Assembly (NCBI GenBank): GCA_907163375.1
Contig: CAJQUW010012497.1
Coordinates: 62,001-126,000, forward strand
DNA: 64,000 nucleotides
Reading direction: 5' to 3'
Origin: Prostheceraeus crozeri
Lineage: Eukaryota > Platyhelminthes > Polycladida > Euryleptidae
Part shown: piece after piece, positions 23,201-35,390 of the stretch
Numbering within the stretch: position 1 is the first letter of the stretch
How the letters are laid out: each line of letters opens with the position of its first letter
Translations under genes and position numbers: made by a program
Notes under the pieces: model-generated
Told to the model about the DNA's origin: nothing
The model's database searches: none
Seen by the model: the letters and a program-made list of their open reading frames with translations, nothing else

Positions 23201-26200
23201 ATGTTTTCTGTAACTAGAGAAGCGTTTCCTAGTTGTACTCCAGTTCTTTCATATGTTACCAAACGTATAGGTTACCTGTTCGTTCTCTCAAAGTACACGA
23301 ATGTTAGCACTATCTCAAATTTGGCCTACTCGAAAGTAATGGAAACACCACTCGTGACTCTGTTGACATGTGTATGATTGCAAGAGCCTTTATCTTCACC
23401 GATGCCTACAGACGAAGTTTCACACTATAGAAAATAAAGATTATCACCACTGAATCGCGCCTTCGATCAGCTCTCATTTTTTCGAATTTCGACAACATTT
23501 GGCACAATTTCATTCAGCTTACACTTTTACCTGATTTTGCGCTATTTGTTGGATGAAGCAATGTTTTCTGCGGTCAACAACAGACAACTATTAAAAATAT
23601 ATTTTGTTGCATTAATGCTGGAGTTTTTCTAGTTTGGATTTAAAAGGATGCTTGTCTAATCAGCTCCGAGAATATGTACCCATCTTTTCAATGGCAGGCT
23701 TCAAATTTGTAACATTGCCATACTCAGTCATTGGTTGAGTAATCATTTCCCACACTTGAGATCAGAAGATTTTTAATATCAGATCAGAGGAGGACTTGTC
23801 TCGTCTGCACCAGTTGACAATAAACAAAAACATTTTCTTTGCGCCGTAGGAATGCTGACGCCTGCGTCCGACAAATGGATCGACAGGAGCAGCTCATCAA
23901 TGATGACACGACTGAGTGATAAGAGGGTCAACAACATGATATCTCAAAATAACTAAACAGACCATCACTCATAACTTCATTTATTTAAGCAAACCACACT
24001 GTTTTCTAAACCAAGTGTCTCGGGTGACCAAGTAAATCAATTTAGAAATTAGTAATTAGTTTGCGATTAAATTTGATGAGAATAGTCTATACAAAACACG
24101 CAGGAATTTTTGGGCTGTGCAACGATTTAGGAAACGGTCTGTATAAAAAACCTTAAAGCATCCTTAATGATAATAAATTCTTTATTTAGTGAGGATGACA
24201 TTGGTAGCATGAATCAATCAATAAATCCTTTAAAACAAATGATTGATTACAAAAATCTCTACAGAACTTGCTCGAAGTAGGTACCTGTACATATGCATAG
24301 TTGGCCTACTCGTTCTCGTAATCTAGAACCTTTTCACTGCCTCCACATATATTGTACGGTCTGCATTTCCCGAAATCAACAGAGATTTCAACGGATGTTG
24401 TACTCGTTCCTGATATTGGAGGTACACCAGGGCTCATACTAGGTCTGGGCATATATGCGTCGACGCTAAGGGAAAATTGTTATTCCAGTTTCACTAAATA
24501 TTGTCTAAATCCGCGCTGGATCCAGGGATTGATAGAATTCTGTTTGCTGCCTCTTTCAGTTGAGAAATTTTGTTAGTTGCTTAGTTTCTTCAGAATAATG
24601 TGGGGTACGGTCTCTGCTGGGCTTGTCCAAGAGAGTAAAGGTCCGGACGGCGACGTTTTTGACAAAACAATTCTGATACGCAAAATCAAATTTCACAGCT
24701 CTACTGACGACTTCAATTAAAATTAGGTTTACGTTCACTCCCACTTAATCTTTCTCTAAGAAAAATTTCCAAGAATTTTCGATTCAATCTCAGGCTTCCA
24801 TGCCTATTTCTAAATCCGAACGTGATTCCAAGAGTTTCTTTATTTTCATTATTCTCCGCTTTTCCGAAAATCATTCTCCATTCCTCATTTTTCCACCTTA
24901 TCCTTTATTACGTCCATATTTTTAAATTATCATTCCTTTTGCAAATTTTGCTGAATTTTTTTCATTGTCCCGGTAATTTCACAATTGCATGCATTCACGT
25001 CAATAGATCAGAAAGAAATAACGATGTGCGATAATCTGAATCACAAGTTTCAAATGAATGTAAACTTGATTTCGAGGATGGAATGAAAGAGGAAAACAAA
25101 ACCACAAATTCATTTAGGCTTATTCCTAATAAGGTGTAGACCTGAAGAAAAAATTAGGCCTATATTGTTCTATAGATGCCATTGCATTATTTTAGCATTG
25201 TGCTTCCAAAACATACCTATTAATTATCAATTGAAGCAACTTTCAGTAATAAAGAATAAATTCCTTCCATAATGGGCTAGTATGAAACATATGCTCATTT
25301 TTCTTAATTTTTGTATGTCATTTCTTTCGTGGACAAGACCTGGTAGTGCTACCTTATTTAATTTTTGGTGGCCCAATCCCAATGGGAATCCCAATACCCA
25401 ACGAGAAGCCTGTGAATCAGTCATGCTTCATGAAATAAATGTAATGAGTGTGATAGTTAAGTTAGAGCTGAATTGCTAAAGAAAGTTTTTAATTTTTAGT
25501 TTACAAAAAGACCGAATAAATAATGCAACTATGGCCCTTATCTAAAATTCGAATGTGTTTTACTCAACTTAGAGGGATGTTTTGTAATTGCAAGTTAATC
25601 AGCGGATTTACAATTCCAAAAAGGTTTCAAATTCACCATTCATCGGCAATCAGTGTATTTGTATCGGAGTGTAAAGCTCCACTCCAGTGCTTCGGGAGTA
25701 AGCATACAAACATTGACTACGTGATCCCTGCTACACTGCATCTGTACGTATAGGAACAGCAAAGAGGGGTTTAATATTCACGGAGGCATTGTCTGTAATA
25801 AATGGTGGTATTTTTGCTGTAAATACAACGGGAGATGCTACCACAAGAGGTGGTGCCGGAACAGGTGCTACCGACGGTTTGCATCAGGCATCTGCTTATA
25901 ACTTCGCAGTGAACACTCCTCCTCGAAAGCGGAGAAAATGTTTCAACGCGGCTATCTGCCGAATGGACGATATTTAAAGATTAACTTTGTTATTTGGTAA
26001 ACTCAACATAAAATGTAGATTCCCAATTCATACTTTTATAAATCAGCCGACCTATTTTCTTAGTGAAGACAAACTTTCAGAAGATAGTATTTAAACGTAC
26101 ATTTTTAACAATTCCCATATCATATCTCATTCGAAATGATGTCAGTTTAGAGGTATTTATGTGCAACAACATTGAAATCGAAGGCAAAGCATCACATAAT

Positions 26201-26470
26201 TAAAATTATAATATTGTGCTATTGTGATTAGAATGTTAGAATAAGTGTCAAGTATAAAAATGCAAAAGTTCCATGCAGATCTTCTTTGATTCGGCCTTAC
26301 AGCAAACTTGTTTCCTTTAGTTTGTAGATAGTTCTCATTCCATCGCTCATTTTATAGTTGCTTATAAAAAAGAAGATTTGATTTAATTTGATAATATTGC
26401 CATAGAAAATGCTTTACTGTAGGTAACGTTATCGGAATGCTAAGTAGTTGCGTGAGTCTGAACAGAATTC
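20226..26470. other. Spacer between copies A and B, no gene recognised
   Basis: About 6 kb of AT-rich sequence without a protein family, RNA gene or transposon terminus I can recognise. Three sites (about 20238, 20790 and 21150) carry a CTGTCTC[AT]GC[AT]CCA word next to a TATATA run; the same word on the opposite strand is the unit of the array at 26477-26745. All open frames are short (under 90 codons). Confidence 0.5.
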
Positions 26471-26476
26471 GTTTAC

Positions 26477-26745
26477 ATGTGGTGCAGAGACAGGACAAAA
26501 AGGTGCAGAGACATGGAATACTGGAGCAGAGACAGGCGTTGTTTCAAAAAGAATCCGTTTTGGTGGTGCAGAGACATGATATATGGTGCAGAGACATGGG
26601 GTTTTGGAGCACAGACAGTATGTTGTGGAGCAGAGACAGGGGTGAATGGTGCAGAGACAGGACTTAGATATATGAATTTCTTGAAAATTGGAGCAGAGAC
26701 AGGGGATGTGGTGCAGAGACAGGACATGCGAGTGGAGCTGAGACA
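26477..26745. repeat. Irregular array of GTGGTGCAGAGACAGG-type motifs
   Basis: About eleven copies of GG[TA]GCAGAGACA[GT]G in one orientation, separated by unequal spacers of roughly 5-45 bases. The motif core is conserved while spacers are not, which is unlike a simple tandem satellite. Read in frame on the minus strand it yields a low-complexity VSAP/CLC peptide that I do not believe is coding. Confidence 0.85.
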
Positions 26746-26755
26746 GGAGATAAGT

Positions 26756-26774
26756 ATATATATATATATATATA
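26756..26774. repeat. (TA)n microsatellite
   Basis: A short perfect TA run at the centre of the compound repeat, between motif arrays that face in opposite senses. Confidence 0.9.
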
Positions 26775-26776
26775 AG

Positions 26777-26946
26777 AAATATGCGCTCCTGCCCCACCGA
26801 ATTGTACTCTCCTGCCCCACTTGTACTCTCCTGCCCCACTTGTACTCTCCTGCCCCACGGACGATTATGAAATGTACGCCCCTGCCCCACAACTGTACGC
26901 TCCTGCCCCCATGTGCACTCCTGCCCCACTGACTCTCCTGCCTCAC
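26777..26946. repeat. Array of CTCCTGCCCCAC motifs
   Basis: About eight copies of [TG]AC[TG]C[TC]CCTGCCCCAC, several as near-exact 21-base tandem units and the rest with spacers. The reverse complement GTGGGGCAGGAG resembles the motif of the neighbouring array, so the two arrays face each other across the TA run. An isolated inverted copy (GTGGGGCAGGAGAG) lies at about 27463. Confidence 0.85.
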
Positions 26947-26949
26947 GTA

Positions 26950-27450
26950 TGAGCTTTTGCGGAATATGATTGTGAATTGATATGTACTGTTGTGAAAGAA
27001 GTTCTATGGCTGTCAGCGCCTCCAAATGCCTGGTCCGACGATTGCTGTAGGTCCTGGTCCCTTCAATTTTCGTATTTAGAGTTAGCTTTTGCGGAATATG
27101 ATCGTGCTGTGATATGTACTGATATGAATGAAGATATATGACAGTCAGAGCACCTCCAAATGCATGGTCCGTCCATTGCTGTAGGCCCTCAATTTTCGTA
27201 TTTAGAGTTAGCTTTTGTGGAATATGATTGTGCATTGATATGTACTGATGTGAAAGAAGTGCTATGGCTGTCAGAGAACCTCCAAATGCCTGGTCCGACG
27301 ATCGATTGCTGTAGGCCCTCAATTTTCATATTTAGAGTTAGCTTTTGCGGAATATGATTGTGCTGTGATATGTACTGATATGAATGAAGATATATGACAG
27401 TCAGAGCACCTCCAAATGCCTGGTCCGACGATTGTTGTAGGCCCTGGTCC
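26950..27450. repeat. Tandem repeat, about four units of 125-130 bp
   Basis: Units begin near 26950, 27080, 27205 and 27335 with GAGTTAGCTTTTGCGGAATA and include the words CTCCAAATGCCTGGTCCGAC and GCTGTAGGCCCT. Units differ by scattered bases and short indels. No such array is seen elsewhere in the window. Confidence 0.88.
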
Positions 27451-29813
27451 CTTCATGTACAAGTGGGGCAGGAGAGCACATTTCGTATATATATTGAAAT
27501 TCAAAACAAGATTGTTAGGAGCGCACAACATGTTTCAGCAAATCATTTGCCATCCTCAGGTGAAATCAAGCAAACAAAGTTAAAACAATCTTTAAATACA
27601 AAATTACAAGTCATTAGGTCACCGAGATAAAATCACTGAAGTCACAAAATGAAGTCAATTCTGAAGGTCACTTGCATTGGAAGTAGCTACGCAATAAAAT
27701 ACACAATAGAGCCATGAATTACAAATCTAACAGCGTATTAATGGAGCTTGCCCTTTCATTGGTCGTATAGGAATCCGCGCTTATCGTATAGGAAGTGCTC
27801 CCCAGCGATATCCGAAAAATAGCATGGAAGATCTGTCAATTTCAAAATTCTCGGTCTTGCAAGGCCCACAATTGTCATGTCTAAATATAATCTTTGAGAT
27901 TAATGTCTCAACCATAGAAATTGATAACAATAAAGCCTCAAGAATGGAAGTAAAACCTCATGCAATACACAATAGCGGCACAAAAATCGCACGCATTTTC
28001 ACTGAGATACATTTGTCAACGACTGAATCAGTCACATGTGTAATTCTAAGTTTTTCATTGGTAGTTGATGCCCCGACTTGGTTCTCTCGGATACGCCGCG
28101 ACCTCGAGTCAATTTCCATTAGTCAACTTCTGATAAACAGTTGATTTATATAGTCTCAACGCCGAAGAACTCCTTCATTTAACAAAATCTAATGTTGACT
28201 TTCCTGCAAGCGCTGATGGTTACGAGTCGTCTATTGAACCAGATTTTCCAATTTTACGTGCTACGAATAATACGATTTATATCCCATTTGGCTAAAATAA
28301 CATTGCCGTTCAGCAGCAATATTCGCGCCCGTTTAGAATCTAAATGAAAATATCTGAAGTTCACATTTTTGTACTATATTTGAAGAAGAACGATCACAGG
28401 TGATGCATCGCACGTCATCAAAAAAACATGAAGGGAAAACAATGTATTGATATGATTTGAAGTTTTCAAGCAAAAAACGAATTAACTCTCATCTCTTAGT
28501 AAAAAAAATCGTTGCTCGTCTGTTATTCACAGCAATCGTTATAATTCACATCTCCTAAATAGCAAGATTGGCACGGTCAATTTTGATTGTGGTCTAATCA
28601 ATGCTCAAAAACTAAGCATTGAATTGGTAATAGCAGTGTCAGTGACAGACTATGTCAAGTTCTCCAGAAACGCGAACAGTGTCTAAAAACTTTTTTCCTT
28701 TCAACCAGTGCACTAAGATTACCTTTCTGGTCACAATTAGTAAGTTCCTGCATGTGCCATCGTGTTGCATTTGATTGCAGCTTAAATAAGCCGCCGCGCT
28801 TAAACTATCGAATAATATGGCTTCAAGCTTCGATTAGCCCGTTTCAACGCCATGTAGACACTGCCATATGTAAAGACACGCTGAGATGTTTGGCAACTAT
28901 CAATTCTGATAATGAACCACTAAGACCCGCATTCTAACCGCACCAATTCCTACTGAGTAGAGAAATGAATTGTATCTATCAAAACATATGGAAATAAAAA
29001 AATATGGACAGCTATAAGACAAAAAGTGAAACTGTGTAAAATGAAAGAGATATACCACAGGCAAATGCAAGAAAAAATCTTGAGTTTATAATGTCACAGT
29101 CAATAAACTTCTTCAATCGTTGGTCCCTCTTGACTTCCAGTCGTTGATGAATCTCCGCATCCGCTTGACGGCGCAGTCCCAGACTCGTAGAGCTTTCTCA
29201 TTATTGGTGAAGTAGCGGATTCTAATTCTTTTCTCTTCTCTTCGAATTCTTCCTTTTCAGCAAGCTGAAAAAAAGAATGATAAATTGAATAACTGTAAAT
29301 TGCGAGCAGCAGTGGTGAGACGGAGCAAAAAGATGTGAGAATTGAATGAGCATGTCTGAAATATTGACCCTGGTATGATTTTGTGAAGGAAATCACAAGC
29401 TGTGAGGGGCGATTCTGCTTCTGTTGCATTTTTGCTGTAGTCATCATACAGTATCTGTAAAATGTGCCAAGCGTATTCTTAAACTTTTCGCCGAAAGCCT
29501 ATGGATTTGACATGCTGGAAGGTCAAACGCATGACCTATTTTGAGAGTATTTAGTAAAAAGCTTGAACTTTTCCAATTTTCACAAACTTTCTGAGTGCTA
29601 GCGAGTCACTTCGATTTTCAATATCAGCATCATGTTGACATAACTTGAGTTTATGAAACACATCATGATCATCTATTATACCAAAGACATCGAATACAGT
29701 ATTGGAAATTCAAATGTTATTTACATGCTGTTTAACTTTATATAGTATTGGGAAACTTTCTTTGGAAAATATTAAGGTAAAACTCCAATCAGGTCGTCGA
29801 TTTTATTTAAGTT

Positions 29814-29945
29814 ACAAAATCCGACCGATCTTCGGCGTCCAGCGCCTTCAGTGGTCGATCTGACAATAACGTGTAAAAACGTGCACCACCGTTATTGAAA
29901 GATTGACCACTGGAGGCGCTAGACGCCGAAGATCTGTCGGATTTT
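29814..29945. repeat. Foldback repeat in HSP70 intron 3, copy B
   Basis: The counterpart of the element at 2091-2222, with the same pair of about 55-bp arms and short loop. Confidence 0.85.
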
Positions 29946-31557
29946 TTTAAGTCAAACTACAATAACTTATTTTTCGAAAATCATTGTGATCTCCCATTGT
30001 CTGGTCAATTACGCTATTTGGGGAAACTGCTGTTGATTTTGTCATAATAACTTTCCTCTGAGCATCTCTAGAACATCATATTACATGCTTTCTAGAAAGT
30101 TAGGAGCTCATCACTTTTAAACCTCGCATATTGTTACCAATCGCATTTCATTAGCAACATTGTTCACTTCATGTTCCAACAGCAGACAAATGCATTCATA
30201 CATACGGCAATGACCGAGCAGGCGAAATTTATCTGTGATTAGAGTATCTTGTGATTTCACTTTACAAAATGAATTACTTACTCATTTTCTCTAGATTAAA
30301 TCTCCGAAAAGTAACTTTCATCAAGAACGTGAGTAATCTCAGTTTCTGAACCACGTGGATTTATCTCATCATAACATGTTTCCTAGTCTAAAGAAATCAT
30401 GGAGATAACTCTGATGGCACTCCTTTTGACTAGAGATACAGTATCAATGAAATTCCAGCATTATCAAAGGCTGTATGGTAAAATTTTATCTCGATGGCAA
30501 TAGAGTGGTAAAGCTTATCTGAATTACACATGTACATTTTTCCATGATAGCAGGTTATTTATGCATAGCAGGCATTTTCGATGTATATTAATTCATGGTT
30601 GCACTAATTAAGGTATTTGCGAGTATTTTTGATAAACAACCGTGAATTCACTCGATAAGTTTTAAAATATTTTCTGTTATTGAAGCTAAATTTGACACAC
30701 ATTTCTTAGGGCAGATAAATTTTTAAATCATTGCTTGATTTTTTAGTAGAAATCCTCGAACCACTTCAAGCATATTTTTTGCATAAAAATATAAACATGC
30801 TGAGCTGCAATTGCTCGATCAACCGCGCACAACAGTAGTCAATACACTAACTGGATTACACGGATACCTGGTTTATCTGGATGCAAAATTATGCACTCAA
30901 GCTGTTTAAAATCTTACCTGATTCTGATCCAACCATGAAATGGTTTCTTTACAAGCGGTCATTATGGTCTCGCGATCGTCTTCAGTCAATTTTTCAGCAA
31001 TCTTTGCATCATCCAATGAATGTTGAATGGAGAAAGTATATGACTCCAGTGAATTCTTGGCCGAGATTCGATCACGCTGTCTGTCGTCCTCTGCTTTGTA
31101 TTTTTCTCCTTCGGCCACCATGCGGTCAATGTCTTTCTGTGATAGTCGTCCGGAATCATTTGTTATCGTAATTTGTTGAACTTTACCAGTTGTCGTCTCC
31201 TTCGCAGTAACATGAAGAATACTGTTAGCGTCGATGTCGAATGTTACTTCAATCTTAGGAACCCCACGAGGCGCAGGAGGAATTCCTGTCAATTCAAATT
31301 GTCCTAGCTCATTGTTGTCACGCGTCATTGCCCGTTCTCCTTCGAATACCTATAGAAACAAATGAAAGTTCATGGCTTGGATGTTTGTGAACCCGTTATG
31401 GGAGTGAAGCTGAATTGTCGATTGATATTTTTCATCTTATCTTTATCTAAAGTTTTTTTCTTGTCAAGAAGATAATATCAACACTGCTGCTCGTTTTTTC
31501 AGAATAATTGTGCGTAAATGTATTTTTAAAAATGCAAAGGTAAACAACATTAAACTA

Positions 31558-31783
31558 TCAAATCTCAACAGATGTAGCCACCACGAGACATGTTTCGGCC
31601 TGTTGGGCCTCATCAGTCGTGGGTAGGTTTGTACCAGCGACGTTGGAGCTAGAGGACGTGCAAGCATACCCTCTAACCACAAGGCCACCGGACCATCTAT
31701 TGAGAGAGTGAAACCTACCCTCGACTGATGAGGCCCAACAAGCTGAAACATGCCTCGTGGTGGTTGCATCTGTTGAGATTTGA
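31558..31783. repeat. Foldback repeat in HSP70 intron 2, copy B
   Basis: The counterpart of 3835-4060, with arms of about 72 bp. The left arm begins TCAAATCTCAACAGATG here, matching the right arm exactly where copy A has one mismatch. Confidence 0.82.
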
Positions 31784-32536
31784 TAAATTTATCAATTGCC
31801 AGGTTACTTGTCTAAACAACATTAATAATGAATAATGCAATCATTGAATTTACATCTAAAGTAATTAAATTACATCTGCCACTTATAATCAAAAATTTTA
31901 AGAATGCGCTAAGCTAAAGCCGTTCTAGTTAAGGTTGCAACTACATAAAATCTGTAATTGAAAAATATAGGCACATTCAAAAATGAAAAGAGGCTATTAT
32001 TGTTTCTGTCAACAAGGATGTTGGTATCAGAGGGATATCAAAGGCGTTGATTCCTCGTTTTCTGACATATTTAATCTTTCTAAACAGATGACTGCAAACA
32101 GTGGAGTCTGAATAATCCGGTCTTTTAAAATCCGACTGTCGCATCAGCCGAGCCAGTGCATGTGGATAGATTCAGCTCAAATGCATATTCCCTGATTTGG
32201 CAATCCACATTCCTCGATAATCCAGTCATTTGAGTGGGAACGGATCGGGAGCAGAACTGAAACGCAGGCCAATCGGAGCGGAGCGGACTTAGAACTGCTT
32301 GCAACATACATAATTACGTTGGAATGAAAATAGAGTGCCATGTACAATAATGCCATATAGCCTGCTACATTTAAAAATTAACGAGTAGAATCCTGTTATA
32401 ACCTAACTTAGTCATTATCTCAAGAAATCTTGTCATCTTATGCGCGCATGCTTCATGCAAGTCATCAACTGTTCATTATGCTATTCATGGTACAACCGAA
32501 TAGAGCTAGTTATGTGTCACTTTTTATTGCCTAGGG

Positions 32537-34987
32537 CAGCGGTTCTTAAACTATGGGTCGCGACCCAAACGTGGGTCGCGAGGAAGCTAGAAGTGGGTCG
32601 CAAGCATCTTCCTAGAATTATAGCCTTCATACTGGTACTACATGTAGGCGTACTTCGCTCTCTCCTGTCAACTCAAAACGTTACCGGTACTCAAAGACCT
32701 TGCTTGATCATGAGGAAACAGACAGTCAAAGCCAGCTTATCAATGCTGTCTCTGTCGCTATGATTGAATGGATTTTCCCATGCGCGATACGCACCTCATT
32801 ACCATGGAAATCGACTGACCCCATTTTATTCGTCATACATTACGCTAGATGCCAGCGCCAATGAATCACTCGCGTGCGAACTAGTATGTCATTTGTGCAA
32901 TCTCGAATGGCAAAAGGTATACTGTCGGCGAAGTTTCTCTCACAATGACTAAACGATCTTACAAAGATGCCTTCTTAGATCTTGGATTTTCTTCGATCGT
33001 CGATCGAGGCGTCATAAAACCTCAGTGTGTGCTCTGTTACGATGTGCTTTCCAACGAATCAATGAAAGACAATAAATTGAGACGACATCTCACAACTAAG
33101 CATCCAGATTATGTGAACAAGGATCGAAATTTCTTTCAACGGCGAGAGACAGCTCTGAAGCGACAACGATTGGACACTTCTTCGAATCCTGCGTTGATAG
33201 CTACAGAAAAGGCTACTCGTGCATCGTATTTCGTCTCAGTGCGTATCGCGAAGAAGATGAAGCCACACAACATCGGAGAAGAGCTCGTGAAACCGGCAGC
33301 GGTAGACATGGTACGGATACTATGCGGTGATGATGTCGCAAAGAAGATTCAAGTCATACCACTTTCAAATAATACTGTGAGGAATCGCATTATCGACATG
33401 TCTATGGATGTGAAAGATCAAGTTGTCGCGCGCATGAAGTCAGCAGGAACCTACAGCTATCAGTTAGACGAGTCTGCTGATATCGGCAGTGGTGCTCAGC
33501 TTATGGTATTCGTGAGATACGAAGGCTCCGATGACTTGGAAGAAGAATTTCTCTTCCGTGCGCCTATGTCGACAACAACTACAGGCGCGGATATATTCAA
33601 TGTGGTGAACAGTTTTCAGCAACAGCAAGGACTAAGTTGGGAAGGCTGTGTCAGCTTGTGTACCGATGGAGCTCCATCTATGCTTGGTGTCCGCAGAGGA
33701 TTCACGGCGTTAGTAAAAGAAGTAAATTCGAACGTCAGATCTGTCCACTGTCTTCTTCATCGGGACAACATTTGTCTCCACAACTCAATACTGTGTTACA
33801 AGAGGTGGTCGCCGTTGTCAACTTTGTCAAGTCTAGTGCGCTGAACAGTCGACTATTCGAAGAGATGTGTATTGGCTTCGGATCTGAATACAAGCATCTT
33901 CTTTATCATTCCAATGTTAGATGGCTCTCCCGAGGTAAGCTTTTGCGTCGCACCGTGGATCTACGAACAGAACTTGAGATGTTCCTGAATGAAAAAAATC
34001 ATCGCCTCGCCGCCCGATTTCAAGATAAGTCTTGGATGTTGCAAGTGTGCTATTTGAACGATGTTTTCTCAGCAGTTAATGAACTGAACACTTCGATGCA
34101 GGGTAGAGATCGAAACATCATTGTACTCTCCGAAAAACTCAGTGCTTTCAAGGAAAAACTACGTCTGTGGAAAGGCAAGCTCGATCATGGGAGAACAGCT
34201 TCCTTTCCATCACTAAGTGAGTACTTGGAACGATTTGAGGAATTCGACTTCAACACAATCAAGTCAATTCTAGTGGAACATTTACAAAGCCTGATCTCTG
34301 AGTTTGAGCGCTATATTCCAGACGAGGATCTCTCCTCACAGCATTGGGTCCGAAATCCGTTTGAAGCTGATGTCGAAGAGTTATCTGAGAACATTCAAGG
34401 ACTTCAAGAAAACCTTATTGAGTTGAAGAATGAAGAGATGTGGCGTCGACTACATGGGAGAGTATCGCTGGGTGCCTTTTGGACGCAAGTTAAACAAGAG
34501 AAACCAATTATAGGCACCGAAGCGATGAAGGCACTTACTACCTTCGCTACAACATTCTTATGTGAACAAGGTTTTTCTGCCCTGACGGCCATCAAAACTA
34601 AGTCACGAAACAGACTTGATCCTTCGCATGACTTGCGTCTTGCGCTTTGTAATGTGGAGCCTCGAATCGAGGAAATAATGGACCAGAAAAAGCAGATGCA
34701 TACATCTCATTAACATCTGATTGTACTTCTCACGTTATTTTGTACGTATATTTTTGCTTGGAATTACTTATGTTTATGTATGAATAATAATTCTAAGCTA
34801 ACTGGATAAAAATGCAGTGTTTTATTTTTGTCATGTATCGCTGTCATACAGAATTTGAAATAGGCCAATAGCATATATATACATGTAGGTCTATATAATC
34901 AAGAATTTTAGAATAATTATCACTTGGGTCGCGAAGATTTCACTATATGGTAAATGGGTCGCACCTGAAAAAGTTCAAGAACCACTG
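32537..34987 (+). mobile_element. hAT DNA transposon (Buster/ZBED-like), copy B only
   Basis: 2451 bp bounded by imperfect terminal inverted repeats (CAGCGGTTCTTAAACTATGG on the left; right end in reverse complement CAGTGGTTCTTGAACTTTTT, with GCGACCC words further in). The flanking 8-bp duplication is GCCTAGGG (32529-32536 and 34988-34995). Copy A shows the empty site with one GCCTAGGG at 4806-4813, proving insertion after the copies separated. It carries one nearly whole transposase gene. Confidence 0.95.
32945..34713 (+). pseudogene. hAT transposase with one frameshift
   Basis: Cut-and-paste transposase of the hAT superfamily, closest in motif content to the Buster/ZBED5/FAM200 group. The N-terminal BED finger has Cys28-x2-Cys31 and His48-x4-His53. 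The RNase-H-like core follows with YSYQLDESADI and CTDGAPSMLG, each holding a likely catalytic Asp. The second part has VRWLSRGKLLRRT and the C-terminal hAT dimerisation block LCEQGFSALTAIKTKSRNRL. The two parts are in different frames. A single-base loss near 33765-33785, just after HCLLHR, accounts for the switch, and the rest is open. The copy is therefore recent and just inactivated, unless the shift is an error. Confidence 0.9.
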
Positions 34988-35366
34988 GCCTAGGGAGTTC
35001 AGAGGGTTCACTGTAAACGATCGCATGACAAAGCTAGACGTGAGTGAGTCAGTGCAATGTCAGCAGAATCCATTCTATTCACACCTTCCTATACACCCAT
35101 TGAATACCACAAACCAACATTATACAGCAATTTCAACGATACAAGTGCGCGTGTTTTTATGTGAGCGTATGAGATCGAATAGATATTATGTTGAAACTGG
35201 AGCAAAGCTGAGTGGTGAAAGATGAAGATGAAGATGAGCGGAGACGCTCTTGAGGGTGCGGGGAGTGGAGCTGGTAGAATTTCACCGCCCCAGATCCCGG
35301 CACTTTTATCAGTATATTCTTAATCTTCTCTCTGTATCTTGACAGGTCTAGATAGTCTGAGATCGT

Positions 35367-35390
35367 AGGTTTGAGTCCTACCCGCCGCAC
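35367..35390 (+). other. tRNA T-arm-like sequence (copy B; A at 5185-5208)
   Basis: GTAGGTTTGAGTCCTACCCG forms a perfect five-pair T-stem with a seven-base loop and matches a pol III B box. No matching D and anticodon arms at proper spacing precede it, so it is at most a relic of a tRNA-derived SINE. Confidence 0.3.

Noticed and set aside
26477-26946. CRISPR-like array
   Set aside because: Spacers are unequal and short, motifs are about 14-16 bases, and the setting is an animal genome. No cas-like gene is present.
26429-27322. Minus-strand open frame of 297 codons over the repeat arrays
   Set aside because: It is the read-through of three repeat types (VSAP/CLC-like and repeated QYIS peptides). 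No domain is visible and the repeats are open in several frames.
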